A stretch of 64,000 nt of DNA, from contig BQMF02000044.1 of the NCBI GenBank assembly GCA_027922465.2, forward strand, positions 1,178,001 through 1,242,000. The letters are read 5' to 3'. The DNA is from Turritopsis dohrnii. Lineage: Eukaryota > Cnidaria > Hydrozoa > Anthoathecata > Oceaniidae. Position 1 is the first letter of the stretch; each line of letters starts with the position of its first letter. Below the pieces are notes generated by a model, which saw nothing but the letters and a program-made list of their open reading frames with translations, had not been told where the DNA came from and ran no database searches. A program made the translations under genes and the position numbers. Below are positions 1 through 12,585 of the stretch, piece after piece.

Positions 1-3000
1 ACAAATAGCAACATGGCTCAGAATATATATTCATACGCAGAGGAGAAGTAACTTTAATGTAAAAAAACGCAATATATAACTCACAACCGTTTACCCAGAC
101 ATACAAAACCAAACATTGAATAATATTACAAAAATGATACCTTCCAACTTTTTCTTTTATTCAAAAGTTACTACTGGACTGCAACCATTAATGAATTTTT
201 GAAATGATATATTTAGTTCTTCCCAAAACCATCAACATCATGATTAAAACCATGAGTTTCATTTCTTTGTGCTTTTTTTATTATTGCCTAAAAGAATAAT
301 ATTTCAATTGTAATACCGAAAATAAAAAAAAACAAAACAAAAAACAAAAAAAAAAGGAAATTCAAGTACGCATTTATCCTAAAAACAATAACTAAGAACA
401 AAAATTTACACAGAAGATAAAAAGTCACAAATAAAATCATACAGCCAAAGTTATATACCTAGGCATAGTACGTAAACGATTACCATAACACAAAATATGC
501 ATAAACGCGATAAAATATAAACTTAAGAAAAATACAGCCAACAACGCTTATTTTTTGTAGGATAGTTTCATTGCACAGTCATTTAAATTACATAATCCAT
601 TCTTCTCTTAAGTAACCCTCTCAACATTATAACCCATCATGTGCTTCATTTCTACTTAACAGATGAAAACATTCAAAAAACATATACAAAAAACCTAATC
701 ATGCTATGACGAAATCTAAAGAAAAACAAAACAAAGTAAAAGAAACTTTGAAAATATATTAACCTTAAAAATAATAATTAAAAACACAAACGTAATGACA
801 GAATTAGTATAGCTGAAAAATTTTTAACATATGAAAACATTCGTGGAGCCATTTTTTATTTCCAGTTCAAAGCTCCTCCTCTGCGCTGGAAAATTCAAAA
901 CACAACAGTAAACATCTTTTATCCTTTATTTATCCACTAATACTAACTGTGTTTTAACTAAATAGATACTATTTTAACTTTACCTTTCAATACCAATTCA
1001 CATCATCATGATAGTAAACAACAATATTGATCATGTTCTGTAGCCATTATCAAACACTTCTAAACTCTTTTACTTTCTATATTTCATACCTGTAAACAAA
1101 TTAATAACACTCGATTAACTTTCCAGCATACTTTCCTATTGTAAACATACACTTTCTATTTGTTTTCTACTGCAATTTCACTACCATTTTTATACAGTGA
1201 AAGACATAAAAATGCTTTCTTCGTAACTTCATAACTGTGGAGCCATTTTGAAATAAATAAAATAAGGAACAGTTCGTTACCAAAACAAATCAGTAACTGC
1301 TCGTGTAGGACCTGCATCTTTATGATCTGATCGTTTTAACTCTGTTTTTATTCTCTTTTAACGCTGTATTTATTAAATCCGTTTGACTCATGTACTTACG
1401 TATATTACTTTATATCTTTTCCAAACAATTTTCCACCGAAAAAAAGTAAAACCATTTTCACCAATGTAAATAAACATCATCCTTTCTTCAACTTCATCTA
1501 CACTACTTCTGTACTGCTGCACTCCCATAACTATTTGATAACTATAAAAAGAAATTCGTAAAATCAGCACGACTTTCTTCCACTCGTTCTTCGTTTGGTT
1601 TTCATCTGAAAAAACCTATTATATAAAAAAAAAACATCTGTTCAAAAACTCACCTACGCATGTGTGCTACCTGCAAACTAATCACTTACACACTTGAACA
1701 CTGCCTGTTCGTTTATTAATCCTTCGATCTTTCTGTAGCTTATCTTTTATAAACTTCACTGCACTTCTTCTGTATATCTAAATATGATTATTCATTGTAA
1801 AAAATAACTAACTCACTTGCTACCCGTGTTGTTTTATTAATAACAGTAAAAGTTTAGCAATAAACACGATAATAAAACGTTTTATAATAATAACAATTCC
1901 TTCGTGCATACAAACCTGTGTTTCTTCGTCAGTTCTTTCGTCGATTTGCTGCCTAAAACAATCAAATTTAAATTAAAATATTCGTATGCAAAAAAATTTA
2001 AAACCGCTCATTTGCGAAAGTTTATCTCGCGAAATTTGGCGACCAGTCCAATTTGCGAAAGTTTTTCTGATTAAAGTTTATTCTTGTCAGTCTTGTAAGT
2101 TTTGCCGAATTCGCGAAATCCTTCATTTACTTGTTTGAAAATTCGCGAAATTTAATTCTCGCGAAATACGAATATTTTCAACAGGATTTAAAACTCAGGA
2201 AAATTTATTCCCTTCGGGTATTTAGCAAAAAGTAAGTTTAGAATCGGCCTATTATGGCAGTGTGATGGTCTGTTCTAATCATTGAGTTACTTGTTTGGTA
2301 ATTTAACTTCAGCAAAACGGCTTAGTAATCAGAAAACATGAAAAATTCCGTTACAAGTTAATCGCAATAATTATATTGTTCTTTATGATAGGTTTCTTAT
2401 TAAGCCACAACGAGTTTGATATACATTCTGTTACTGATGTTATATTAGGCTTTCTGGGCGTTCAACAAATGTTGGATTATTGAAAAAAAAACATGCTTGA
2501 TTTTGAAAAATCAACAGAATTAGTTAAACAACAGAATTGGTTAAATAATTAAATAACATAACGTGTCTTTCTTACAGAAACAAAACTTTTCTACTTTGCT
2601 ATCAAGGATAAACCAAAAGTAAACACAAGTATCAGGTAAAAATACAATCAAAATTTGGAAGGCAAATTCGAAGTCCAGTAGACATGATCAAAGTAAAGTA
2701 GAGTTCATTTAACAGAAAGAAAATCTTCAGTTAAAAACAAAAGAGAAATGAAAGGCATAGTCAATTTTAAAAATATCATGGAAAATGTTTTTGTATGATA
2801 GTACTACAATGATATACTAACAAAACACAAATAAAAAGTATCAATTAAATACCAACTAGATAAATGTTATTGAAATAATAAGAGAGTCATTTTCAGTTGC
2901 ATAAAGAGAATGTCTTTTTAGGCATAAAAGTTATAAACTACTTATCCTTTTGTCAACTTTCTCGATTAACAATCAAACAACCACAAAGATCTAGGCAGAA

Positions 3001-3250
3001 AAGGTCCACAATTAACCATTGTTTCTACTAAAATAACAAAGACCAAAACAAAAATGAGTAAACACAAGAAATATAACAAAGATCGGTCATATTAGGATTC
3101 CCCAAAGGCCTAATGCCAAACAGGGTGTTGCTAAACACATACAAAAAAAGAAATATTACAGTAAATGTTGAAAGGTAAAGTGAGATAGTATACTATGATT
3201 AATATATACAAAAGTCAATTGTCATGAACAGACCAAACTTCAAGGTTCCC
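1..3250. other. AT-rich gene-poor stretch
   Basis: I see no supportable gene here. Short open frames occur on both strands, but none has a recognisable domain, a convincing splice structure or a conserved copy elsewhere in the window. The stretch is rich in A and T runs (for example around 325-355). The only structure I can define is a small inverted-repeat element near 1975-2178, listed separately. The 3' end of the HECT gene lies at the right edge, so some of this may be its downstream region. Confidence 0.6.
1975..2178. mobile_element. MITE-like element with CGCGAAAT motifs
   Basis: The ends are an inverted repeat, AAAATATTCGTAT at 1975-1987 and ATACGAATATTTT at 2166-2178. Between them the motif GCGAAA recurs at least five times in both orientations (TTTGCGAAAG, CTCGCGAAAT, ATTCGCGAAAT). 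No open frame and no clear target-site duplication is visible. This fits a short non-autonomous inverted-repeat element; the family is not identified. Confidence 0.5.
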
Positions 3251-3256
3251 AATATA

Positions 3257-4080
3257 CTACATGTTCAAGTTATCGGACAATTGAGTGAAAGATTGATATT
3301 GTCGAGGTAGAGTTAAAATTTTGAAGCATGTCTTTGACATTGGTCTCAGATGGTGGGGTGACTGGTCTACGAACTGCAACTTGATTATACTGTTTGGTGC
3401 TGTCATGGAGCTTCCAGTTGTAAATCGAATCAGCTTGATTAATTCTTGTTTTGAGCATGTCCGTATGTATCGATGAAACCATGTTACAACTTTTGATTCT
3501 TGTTTAGTGGTTTCAAGGACAGACAGATTATTAATAATCTTTTCAGGTTCAGGTGATGTGCACATAAAAATAGCTGAGAAATGATTATTTGATAATCTTT
3601 TCCAAAAGTTTCCCATTCCTTCCACTAGCCTTTGCATAGAAAAACAGGGGCCTTTGATTAAAGCAGCCTTCCCAGCTTTTACAGCTAAATGATTAATGTT
3701 CTCCTTCGAGGGTACAGAAAATATGGAATAATCACTGAAAATATCCATAATGGCTTGTGATGTGCACTGTCCATCACTTTTGAATCTGGTTATCATATCA
3801 CACTCTTTCAATGGGAGGAAGTTCATGAAACTGTTAAAAATTGTTTCATCACTTTCAGAATTGAAGATATAGTAGGCTAATGAACAAATACAAATTTGAA
3901 CTGGAAATATTGCATATGTAATGTATGCATGTGTTATGATTTTGCCAATCGTTTCAAGCTCTTCTTCCTCAAATAGGGCAGATGGGATTTTCTCATACGA
4001 ACCATCCATTTTTTCATACAGCAGTTCATAAAAGCCAGAGTATGCATCTTTAGAGACGCCATCACCAACACCATTTTCCC
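3257..4080 (-). CDS. HECT-like E3 ubiquitin ligase domain protein (C-terminal exon)
   Basis: This minus-strand exon encodes about 275 residues ending in a HECT-like C-lobe. Near the C-terminus are LIKLIRFTTGSS, then TCFKILTLP, then Q(F/S)xQLSDNL and the stop. In HECT ligases the TCF cysteine carries the ubiquitin thioester and the domain sits at the extreme C-terminus, as here. The conserved glycine-rich loop is only partly kept, and the protein resembles the short, divergent HECT proteins expanded in many marine invertebrates. The exon probably starts at the acceptor TTTGAAG/GGG at 4081-4082; the open frame before it (to 4126) looks like a T-rich intron end. An upstream stretch at about 4255-4350 on the same strand (reading ADEHLTVEEKTDEIEE) ends in a donor-like GTAAAT, but its phase does not fit this exon, so I leave the 5' part open. 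Activity cannot be judged. Confidence 0.7.
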
Positions 4081-4366
4081 CTTCAAAGGAAAAAAACATC
4101 ATTACAATCACACACAAACACATCAAGAGTAAAAAAAAAACACAGAAAGAATCAAAAAGGATAAAACAGAGATTTGATTATTTGATTTTATCCAAAATAA
4201 AAAAAAAACAAATAAGCCACACGTGAAAATAAACTTTCAAAACATGAAATTTACCTCCTCAATTTCATCAGTTTTTTCTTCCACCGTCAGATGCTCGTCA
4301 GCCACGTTTTTTTTAACAAACACCCGCGCACGTGGCGACCGTGTAACACGCACACGTAAATAATAC

Positions 4367-4568
4367 TACTAACATTCCTGAGGAACGATACTAACATTCC
4401 TGAGGAACACGATAATAACATTCCTGAGGAACGTTAGTAACATTCCTGAGGAACGATAGCAACGTTCTTGAGGAACGATAGTAACATTCCTGAGGTACGA
4501 TAGCAGCGTTCCTGAGGAACGTTAGTAACATTCCTGAGGAACGTTAAAAATTCCTGAGGAATGATAGT
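4367..4568. repeat. Palindromic 20-24-bp minisatellite (ATTCCTGAGGAAC)
   Basis: About nine imperfect units, each built around the palindrome TTCCTGAGGAA followed by GATAGTAAC or GTTAGTAAC. Two isolated units follow at about 4657-4685. It lies a few hundred bases upstream of the HECT exon. Spacing and spacers are too similar to each other for a CRISPR array. Confidence 0.85.
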
Positions 4569-4569
4569 T

Positions 4570-6820
4570 AAGAAGGATAATAAACTTATTTAGGTACAGT
4601 TGCAGTAGCAACGTCTTAAAATTTGTAAAAAAAATAGGTCCTTGAACCACTTTAACGTTCCTGATGAATGTTACTAACATTCCTGAAGATTATTACGTTC
4701 TATATTTAAATTGGAAATGTTGATAAAAATGAAGTGTGACTAGAGTGTCACATACAGGCCACCGTACTCATGTCTGTATAGCAGCTCTTTTATAAAAGAT
4801 TGAACTCCACTGAACCTAACTAGACTGAACTAGAAAAATTACTGCAAACACGCGGCTGCAAGTTATGTCAGAAGATATAAACAAATAATATAATAGGGTT
4901 AAACTAAAGTCTCATGTAATAAATTTGTTGTTATACAGATAAACTAGGAAATATTAGGAAACTAGCTTGCTGTTAACGATAATGAACTATTATATGAAGA
5001 GATGAAGGTTGTATTTTGCAGATGTCAGCTAAGATAAAATAATCAGGAAAGTGGTCTGAGAACGAACAGCTGTTTAATATTGCAATAGCGATCAAACGAA
5101 GTAAACAAATGATTGGCTCGCTCGTAAAGATTACGACAAAGAAAACTGCACACACACACATTTTTTCTCGACCTTATGATAGTTCATTACCTTAACGCTC
5201 TTTTTGAAACATTTTCATGTACCAACGCGAGAAAACAAAACAACAAACAAAAACAGTTCTTTCTATATAAAAAACTTTCGATGATCGGCTTACACCACAC
5301 CACCACAAAACATCACCTAAATGTGGAAGAAAATCTCTCCCTTTAAAACGATCAATTAGAAGGCATTGCATAAAAAAAACAATAGAACGAGGTTGTAAAA
5401 CATAGTGAGATACTTTATGTGACGCATCTGTGACGTCACATCAATTCAACGATGTTACAAAGTTGGTCACGTGACGAAAGAGAAATGTAATTAACTTTTC
5501 TTTTTTTTTTATTTTCACCGTAAATTCTTGTCTCCAAAAATATTATTGGTTATTCTTACAAGAAGTTATCAAGTAGTGTATGTGCTGTGTACAATATAAA
5601 CCATATTCTAAATAACTAGACAGTTGGCAACAATAATTAAAAAAAGGATAAAATCTTCGTTCCCATTACTAAGCAACAGGATTGGTTAAGTACTCTAGCA
5701 GTAGCTTTATCAAAATAATAATTTCGGCATTTAATGCTAAAGCTTTTTATCGAGTTGATTTTCTTTCTTGTCTTCTTCTCAAGGTAGATATTTCGTGATT
5801 TCTCATTTTCATTTTTCTTAATATAATCGTATTCGCAGGATTTTGTAATCAAAACTTCACGCCACAGTTTTTAATAAAATGATTAAAAAGAGTTCGATGT
5901 CACTTTTGGTTACAATGATAGAAGTCAATAGAAGTTTGAATTTTAACGATAACGATACAACAGCCTTTGTTTACAAGTTTCGAATTGTTATGCGAAGGCG
6001 GGCATTATGTGTGTGCTTGGTACATATTCACATATGGAACAGTTTCGTATGGCCAGGAAGTATACATGCGTATGCTGTGAACAAAGCTTAAATTATCCCA
6101 AAACATACAAAACCGTCATTGCTGTCTAAGATAACAATAGAAACAAAATACCCAATATTGCACTTCGCAATGGGCTTAATTGACAAATTTCGCCCTTCTC
6201 TTAGACTAAGCAAGTTGAAAGACATACACCGTTGCCAACATATACAATCCGAAATTTTATTGCTGTAGTCTGCGTAACAAGTGCATTCTTGTATAAAGAG
6301 TTTTTTCTACCCACGCTTTTGTGATCAAGTTTTTCCCAATCGTTGTGAAAAGAATCCAAAGTAAACTGAATATCTGAAGTCTTTCCTCTTTCAGGGGCTA
6401 ATACAGAATGATTTTTACATCGATAACCGCTTTTGGGCGTAAAAATCGGCGCCCCAAAAAACAGCATAACAACAAAACTGCATTAACTTATCAATGTTAT
6501 TGTTATTTCAGAAAATCCACCACCGAAAAATTATTTTGCCTTTGCCATTAGCAACATGACGCGCTAACATGACATTAAAATAAATCTATGAAATGCATGG
6601 ATTAAAGGAAATGATAATAAGAGACCACAACATTCTCCAGTACGTTAATAGTAAATACCATCTAATAATATTCTATCAAACTACTCATTTCTTAAGTTTT
6701 GAAATAATTAATTTTAATAAGTGCCTAATCGGCTATTAAAGTCATCTTGCCACTTATCTAATTCGGCAAGGAGTTTGCGCTGTCAATAAGTCAAATAAGT
6801 GGCCATTTACGGAAGATTCC
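4570..6820. other. Intergenic stretch, no supportable gene
   Basis: Several open frames of 60-88 codons occur (for example minus strand 6467-6201), but I recognise no domain, splice structure or repeated copy for them. A CA run lies at 5148-5160. A dispersed repeat with GACGTCAC and GGTCACGTGACG motifs sits at about 5345-5505 and is listed separately. Confidence 0.5.
5345..5505 (+). repeat. Dispersed repeat with TGACGTCAC / GGTCACGTGACGAAAG
   Basis: The same order of motifs (AACGAGGTTGTA, TGAGATA, GACGTCAC, TTGGTCACGTGACGAAAG, AGAAATG) is present at about 21856-21996 and in part at 34565-34640. A relative in the other orientation is at about 50145-50190. The palindromes TGACGTCA and TCACGTGA are CRE-like and E-box-like, but repetition in several places argues for a short transposable element rather than a single enhancer. 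Confidence 0.6.
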
Positions 6821-6822
6821 TC

Positions 6823-7156
6823 ATGACGATGGCGGCCCAAGAAGAGGATGCTTATGAAAGCTTTGATTCTGGCGAAATGTCCACTTTTTAAAGAAAAAAC
6901 GACACAAGATGAGGTCGGATTATCTTACGAAGAACATACAGAGATTTTACTTATTGTATGAGAAGCTATGACACGAACCATCATGAGCCAGATGGCTTTT
7001 AACAGGGAAGGTGATGATTGTATTGAATACTATATCATCAACCGTCAAGTGAGCACGACAGAAAGATGTGTTGTACAAGAGAACGCCTACGATGGAGAAA
7101 TTCATTATGCACTCACCACGGATTTGGACAAACATTCAGACATTCATTGTTATTAG
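6823..7156 (+). pseudogene. Broken copy 1 of the ~90-aa orphan gene family
   Basis: The core of the family is clear: TTQDEVGLSYEEH, then after a frame change REGDDCIEYYIINRQVS, TERCVVQENAYDGEIHYAL. The usual start ATG (6877) is followed after three codons by TAA, because one or two bases are out of register in the run of T. A second shift follows EEH, so no single frame covers the gene. Two further ATGs (6823, 6829) lie in frame with the first part and give a longer N-terminus beginning MTMAAQEE, whose GGCCCAAGAAGA also occurs in the copy at 8287. An AATAAA lies about 95 bases after the stop, near 7253. Read as a pseudogene with at least two frame disruptions. Confidence 0.8.
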
Positions 7157-7497
7157 AGTTTATTCGATATGGACACATCCTCGTTGTTGTTTTTCATTTG
7201 ACTTTATATTTATGCATCTACAGCAACTGTAAAACTGTAAATCTGACAAAAAGAATAAATTGATTTCGATTATGAAGTGAAGACGTGAGCGTCAGATAAC
7301 CCACTTTTTGAATGATAACACAACAAGTGATATTTCAAAATGAGAAATATAGAAGCCATTGTTTGTATATAAAAACAAAGAAATATATTCATACATCTAT
7401 ATCAATATCAAAATTCATGAACAACGATGACGAGAGTGCTCAATATTGGTGAATAGAGCTACGTAATATGATATGATATGATATACGTAATATCATA

Positions 7498-7884
7498 CAC
7501 TCTTTTTTTTTATAAGAACAATTTTATAAGAACAATGAGGCTCAAAATGGCCAAAAAATAAGAACAATTTAAGAACAGCTCTGAGGCTCAAAATTTTTCT
7601 GAAATGTTTTTTTTTTTTCTTTTTTCTCCTTCTTGTAGAAAAATGTAACAGAAGATATTCTAGTTTTACAGTTTAAAATTAAAAGAATAAAAACTAGGTT
7701 CAAAAAGATCTTTTGTTTGGGAGCAAAAAACTTTGAGTAGCTTTAAAATAGTCTTTCTCAAAAAAAAATTTTCCCAACAAAAATAAGAACAACATAAGAA
7801 CAATTTGAGGCTGAAAGTGGAAAAAATATAAGAACAGTTGAGCCTTAACTCAAATTTCATGGTTCTTATAAAAAAAAAAGAGTG
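7498..7884. mobile_element. 387-bp TA-flanked MITE, T-run termini
   Basis: The ends are inverted repeats: left CACTC, a T run, then ATAAGAAC; right GTTCTTAT, an A run, then GAGTG. TA sits on each side (7496-7497 and 7885-7886). Inside, phrases such as TAAGAACAAT and GAGGCTCAAAATGG recur in both orientations. The plan and the internal CTCAAAATGGCCAAAAAA phrase are shared with the element at 23168-23695, so the two are related families. A TA target is typical of Tc1/mariner-type elements. No transposase is present. Confidence 0.8.
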
Positions 7885-8286
7885 TATTCATACATCTATA
7901 ATTTTATCATACATTTATATTTTACACCTTCAGGCAGTATGCATGGAAGAATTTATTAATAGAAAACACATAAAACTATTAAACTGTTTCTTGTTTAGGT
8001 AAATGCCGCTTTTCATGTTAAGGCGTTTATTAGAGGAAGTACGGCAATCAGTTATAATAACTCATGTTTACACAAAGAAAGATATCTGTTTTGGATAATT
8101 GATAATTGATAGTATAAAGTCAGAAAAATGTACAAAATAAAAAGAGACAGTGAAAGAATTTAAAAACTTTGCCGAGAACAGAAGCTCTCCTGAATTATCA
8201 ACAAAATACATCTGTGTTCAGATGAGTGGAAGAGCTGTGTTGTTTTATACAGAGTTATATCATTTGCAGAAAAATTCTTCTTAGTA

Positions 8287-8457
8287 TGGTGGCCCAAGAA
8301 GACGAAGTCGGATTATCTTACGAAGATCACAGAGAAAGATTTGTTTATTGTATCAGAAGTTATGAAATTCCAAGTACCATCATGAGACAGATGGTTTCTG
8401 ACAGGGAAGGTGATGCTGGTATTAAATATTATATCATATTATATCATATGTTTGGTC

Positions 8458-8489
<32 letters not shown>

Positions 8490-8497
8490 GATAAATA
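8287..8497 (+). pseudogene. Truncated copy 2 of the ~90-aa orphan gene family
   Basis: Reads MVAQEDEVGLSYEDHRERF, YCIRSYEIPSTIMRQ, REGDAGIKYYII and then leaves the family. Comparison with the intact copy at 22551 shows that the second half of the gene and the start of its 3' flank are deleted, joining TATATCAT to ATGTTTGGTCACT. A run of seven CTTA/TTAC units follows and extends the frame with LLTYLLTYLL residues. The N-terminus also seems to have lost the MSxSFKET segment, with GCCCAAGAAGA joined to the GACGAAGTCGG of the core. It begins duplicated block A. It is probably not functional. Confidence 0.8.
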
Positions 8498-11249
8498 ATT
8501 CTGTTAAAATTCTGCGAAATTATACGTAGTCTTTTTTATTCAACGTTCGATCACCAAAGTTCATCCAGTAATTGATCGATGATCAAAATCTCCTTTAGGT
8601 GGTATCATGCTTAATCGATTGTCAGAGCGTTTTGGGGTGATATGACACCGATCGCCTACTTTTCACTGAAAGAGAAAACGTGTATGACTAGCCAAAATAC
8701 ATATAAATGATGAAACTAAATGAAGCGTGCCAGAACACGTATTAACTACTAGTAAACGAAATTCTGAAAGAAATCATTCAAAGCATGCTACATGGCCACT
8801 TTCTTCTCTTAATCATCAAAAATCATGAAGTTTAGCTCCCGATGGCAACTAGCAATAACAACAACAACAACAACAAAATTCCGAATACCGGTCCTTTCGG
8901 GTTGATTAATATAAGACCAGAATTACATGACTTGCTTTCAGTAAAAGGTACAATCACCTTTTTCTTGAAATAAGAAAAAGGTGCATCTGCATTGAACACG
9001 AAATCCGCATTACAACAAGACGATTTCTTATACATTCCTTGTCAATACCCTGTCATAGAGAATGAACATATTTTTTGGCTCGTTGTCAGCCGAAAATAGC
9101 GCTTTTCCGCTAAAATACGTAGTTGGTCCACAGTTCTGTAAATTTTTTTATTCATACTTTCGTTGCTTTATTACACACAATTAAAAATATGCTTAATCTG
9201 ATCCAATCCCACCAGACTCGATGATTGGGCCAATAAGCAGGTATTTATGGAGAAATTCCGAGCAGGTATATAAAAAACATCGGTTGAGGACGAGCATAAC
9301 TAGGAAAAATAAAAATCTAAGGAGCGCAAGTTATGAAGCAAGAATAACAACGGAAGTATAGGAAAAATTCACATGTCTTAAAAAAAACACTCGTGCGTTA
9401 CAAAACGAAATCAAAAATAAAAATCCAACAAAATTCCGATACTTTTGATTAATCCAGAAAAATTGGAAATCCAAGATTAATTTACATGAACTCTATCAAT
9501 ATGAAGATTTCTGAATCAGATTATCATAACAACAAGTCGGATCAAAGTTTCAGTTCACCCTATTATAAAAATCATTTGTTTTTTTAATATGTATAAGAAA
9601 AAACACTTACTAAAAATCTTAAGTCCATCGGCCGTAATCTTCTCATCACTTTGAAGAGACGCCTGATTGCGCCTGAACCGAAGATGTATATTCAACGGAA
9701 CAAAACCATGCAAAGACGATTTGAAATACGAACAATGCATTACTTGATACAAAATCATATAGATTTGTCATAATTCATAACAGCAAAACCATTAGTATAG
9801 TACCGTCACAATTTTGAGTTTTTTAGGTACTCATTGAGGGCTTCCTTACCTAAATCATAATATAATATAAGCAATGGAGACCAACACTCTTTACGCAACA
9901 GTATTTGTTAAACCATCTTCAAAAGCTTTTTTAAGAAGGATGTTTCAACGTGGGTGAGTGATTATCAGATAACAGTCACTGCATCACCACAATCATGATA
10001 AGCTTTCAGGAATTGTTTTAAACATTCTCCATCATGTTCTTTGAAGTGAAATGAGTTACCAAATACCTATATTGTAACGAAGGAAGTTGGTATTTGGAGC
10101 AACACTTACCAAGATCTTTTCCAAAACCGGACTGTTTAAATCCACTGAACGGCTCCGCCAAGTCGGCTTTCTTGTATGTGTTAATAAAGCATCAACAGCA
10201 TCAAACAGTGTGACAACTAATTTTTCATTCACATAAACAACAAGATTCGCAAAAATGCGACTATATATTTCCCCAAAGTTGCGTAATTTTTGCCAATTAT
10301 TGTGTACATTGATAACCATGAGAAAAATGTTTGATGAAACAATTACAGTATAAAAAGTGAGAGGTTACTATATGGACACTTAGCTAAAAGTTATATGAGT
10401 AGTAGTAGTACTATTAGTAGTATAGTATTTATTCTTCATTCAAACAGATACATACAATAAAAGTATAATTCCCAAACAAATAAAACGAGAAAAATCATGT
10501 ACACATCTGAAAAAATGAAAGGAGACACACCTTATAGTCAATGACTAATCAGAGAGGTGGCCACCTAAAATACAAGTTAAGTGCAAAACTGTATCACTAC
10601 TTTGAACAAGTAAAAATTTAATTTGTAACAAATCAGTAATTACTGAAAATAATGCTTTTGTAAAGATTAATAAGTTTAGATTTTGAAAGAGTGGTGAGGT
10701 CGGATCCTGGATAAAGCATCTGAAGCTCATTCCACTGAACTACAGACTGGTAAATAGAGTTTATGCCATATTTGGAGGTATTACATTGTGGTCTAACCTA
10801 AATGCGACTAATATTTCCAATTAAACAACTGCATATATCATCAATGTGTAAAAGAATTTCATCATAACAAATGTATATATGATCTTTATTGTTGCAGAAG
10901 CTTTGCATCCGTAAACAATGTAAAACAGAACACTTGTTTTTTGTAACAACATTATATTATCAAATTTGTATACAGGTGGTTTCACTGTACAAAAGAAAAA
11001 AAATGTTAAACCTAGTTTTAATAGCTACAGTGGAATTGTAAATAAAATGTAAATAAAATTCTCAATAATGAAACTTCTCAATATTCTGTTTATTATTATG
11101 CATAAACATTTTCAATAGCTATAGTATAATACTTTGGGGTAAACATCATAAGCAAATAACTAATAATTATAAGCAATCCAATTTTTACTAACACAAATAT
11201 TACGTAGCATTTCAAATTATTTTCAAAAAAGAAATGGGCTTAAAATGAC

Positions 11250-11465
11250 AATTTATAAAAGCAAATTCAAGTATCAGAATAAATATCTCTGTTCAAAAAA
11301 ATGTGTTCACACTCATTGTTTATTATGTGATAAAAATTACCTTCGTAAATCCAAAATGGAAAAGAACAACAGATTTTCGTAGTGAAAATACACATCCATA
11401 ACCAAACCACTACATAGCTGAAAACAGAAGTTTGCGTTCTGACTTGATTCAATTTACAGACTGTC
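11250..11465. repeat. Dispersed repeat, second copy at 52470-52670
   Basis: Both copies share in order TCAGAATAAA, TCTGTTCAAAAAA, TTGATAAAAAT-type spacing, GTAAATCC, ACAACAGATTT, CCATAACCAAA, CTGAAA and AGAAGTTT, with frequent substitutions. No open frame is conserved. It is therefore an old interspersed repeat. Confidence 0.7.
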
Positions 11466-11728
11466 TATCATGTTGGATTGTGTTTTGATTTACGTTTGTT
11501 GTTCGTAAGAAAAATTGTCAGTTATATATATATTATATATATATTACATTTTGAAAATTAAAATATGATATACTATATGATAACTATGTTTCTGTTGTTG
11601 GATTAAACAACTATCCAAGTATACTCCACCAGATTCTTTCAAGTTATTATGTGTCTCAATCCTCTGTGTATTAAAATATTATACGTAACTGGTTTTCTGA
11701 ACTTATATATACGACATCACATATTTAC

Positions 11729-11966
11729 GGTCAGTGCAAGATTCCATATCGTAAAACCAGATCTAAGAGTAAGTTTATCTAACAATTTCAGACCATCAAA
11801 TCTTTATGGTTAAAACCTTGTTACATTTGTTTGGGATGACGAGTATTTGGTCACGTGATGACTCGTTCTTCCAAACACTTTTAAGAGACTTTTCACCGAG
11901 AAGTTTGAATTGTTAGATAAACATACTCTCAGATCTGGTTTTACGGTATGGAATCTTTCACTGACC
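11729..11966. mobile_element. 238-bp MITE with 9-bp TSD
   Basis: Long terminal inverted repeats begin GGTCAGTG and end CACTGACC, continuing inward for about 55 bases with few mismatches (for example GTAAAACCAGATCT against AGATCTGGTTTTAC). CATATTTAC is duplicated exactly on both sides (11720-11728 and 11967-11975). A 9-bp TSD suggests a Mutator-type mobiliser. No coding capacity. Confidence 0.85.
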
Positions 11967-12489
11967 CATATTTACTTGCTGTTTTTAATTAACGTAACTG
12001 GTTGAACTGGTGGTTGATCTCCACGTGAAAAGGGTTTCCTTCTTTATTATGCTGTACATCACCGCGCTTTCAGTTCAGTTGGGCTACATTACATCAGGAT
12101 CATACTAAATAAATGTTCAGCCTGGTTATTGAGAATGAACCTTTGCACTGGAATCACAGCTTCAATGGTTTGTTGTTCCAAGCGTTTAATTACCAATATC
12201 ATCATCATAACACATTGTTATCAACACAAAAACAAAACATATCAATGTTTCTTTTTTTTGTCTGTTTTTTACACGTTCATTCAAAAGTTTTTAAAACTTT
12301 TTAAGAAATAAAACGATTCATTTCCATCACTTAATGTTTCATTTATTGAATCATTAAAGCTAGCAAAAAACATCTTCAAAATCCCATCTGCACTGCACTG
12401 ACACTGACTGAGAAGATGGCGTACTACTTTACTGAAGACTAGCCTCTAATCTTATCTACCTTAGCTAGGCCAGAGTTCAATACTGAACT

Positions 12490-12585
12490 GCGGCTATAAA
12501 AGTGAACGAAAAGAAGGAGGAGGAGAAGGAGGAGAAGGAAATGCCGGTTTTAACATATATTTCGCGCTACGGGGAAATATATAAC
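12490..12585 (+). promoter_or_regulatory. Conserved TATA box and hairpin module
   Basis: GGCTATAAAAGTGAACG is followed about 45 bases later by GGAAATGCCGGTTTTAACA and then ATATATTTC, a short GC-rich loop and GGAAATATAT, which can pair. The same module lies in reverse orientation at about 52113-52205. An ATG in the module opens a frame that starts MPVLTYIS, YGEIY in both copies and then diverges. It could be a transcribed non-coding element, a short gene or a transposon end; the sequence does not decide this. Confidence 0.45.

Noticed and set aside
4255..4350. Upstream coding exon of the HECT gene
   Set aside because: A plausible open stretch with a donor-like GTAAAT, but its phase does not match the acceptor of the HECT exon and no start codon is visible, so it is only mentioned.
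4367..4568. Possible CRISPR array
   Set aside because: Regular palindromic repeats, but the spacers are near-identical and only a few bases long, and the DNA is animal.
6201..6467. 88-codon minus-strand frame
   Set aside because: No recognisable domain, splice context or second copy; chance frames of this length are expected in this much DNA.
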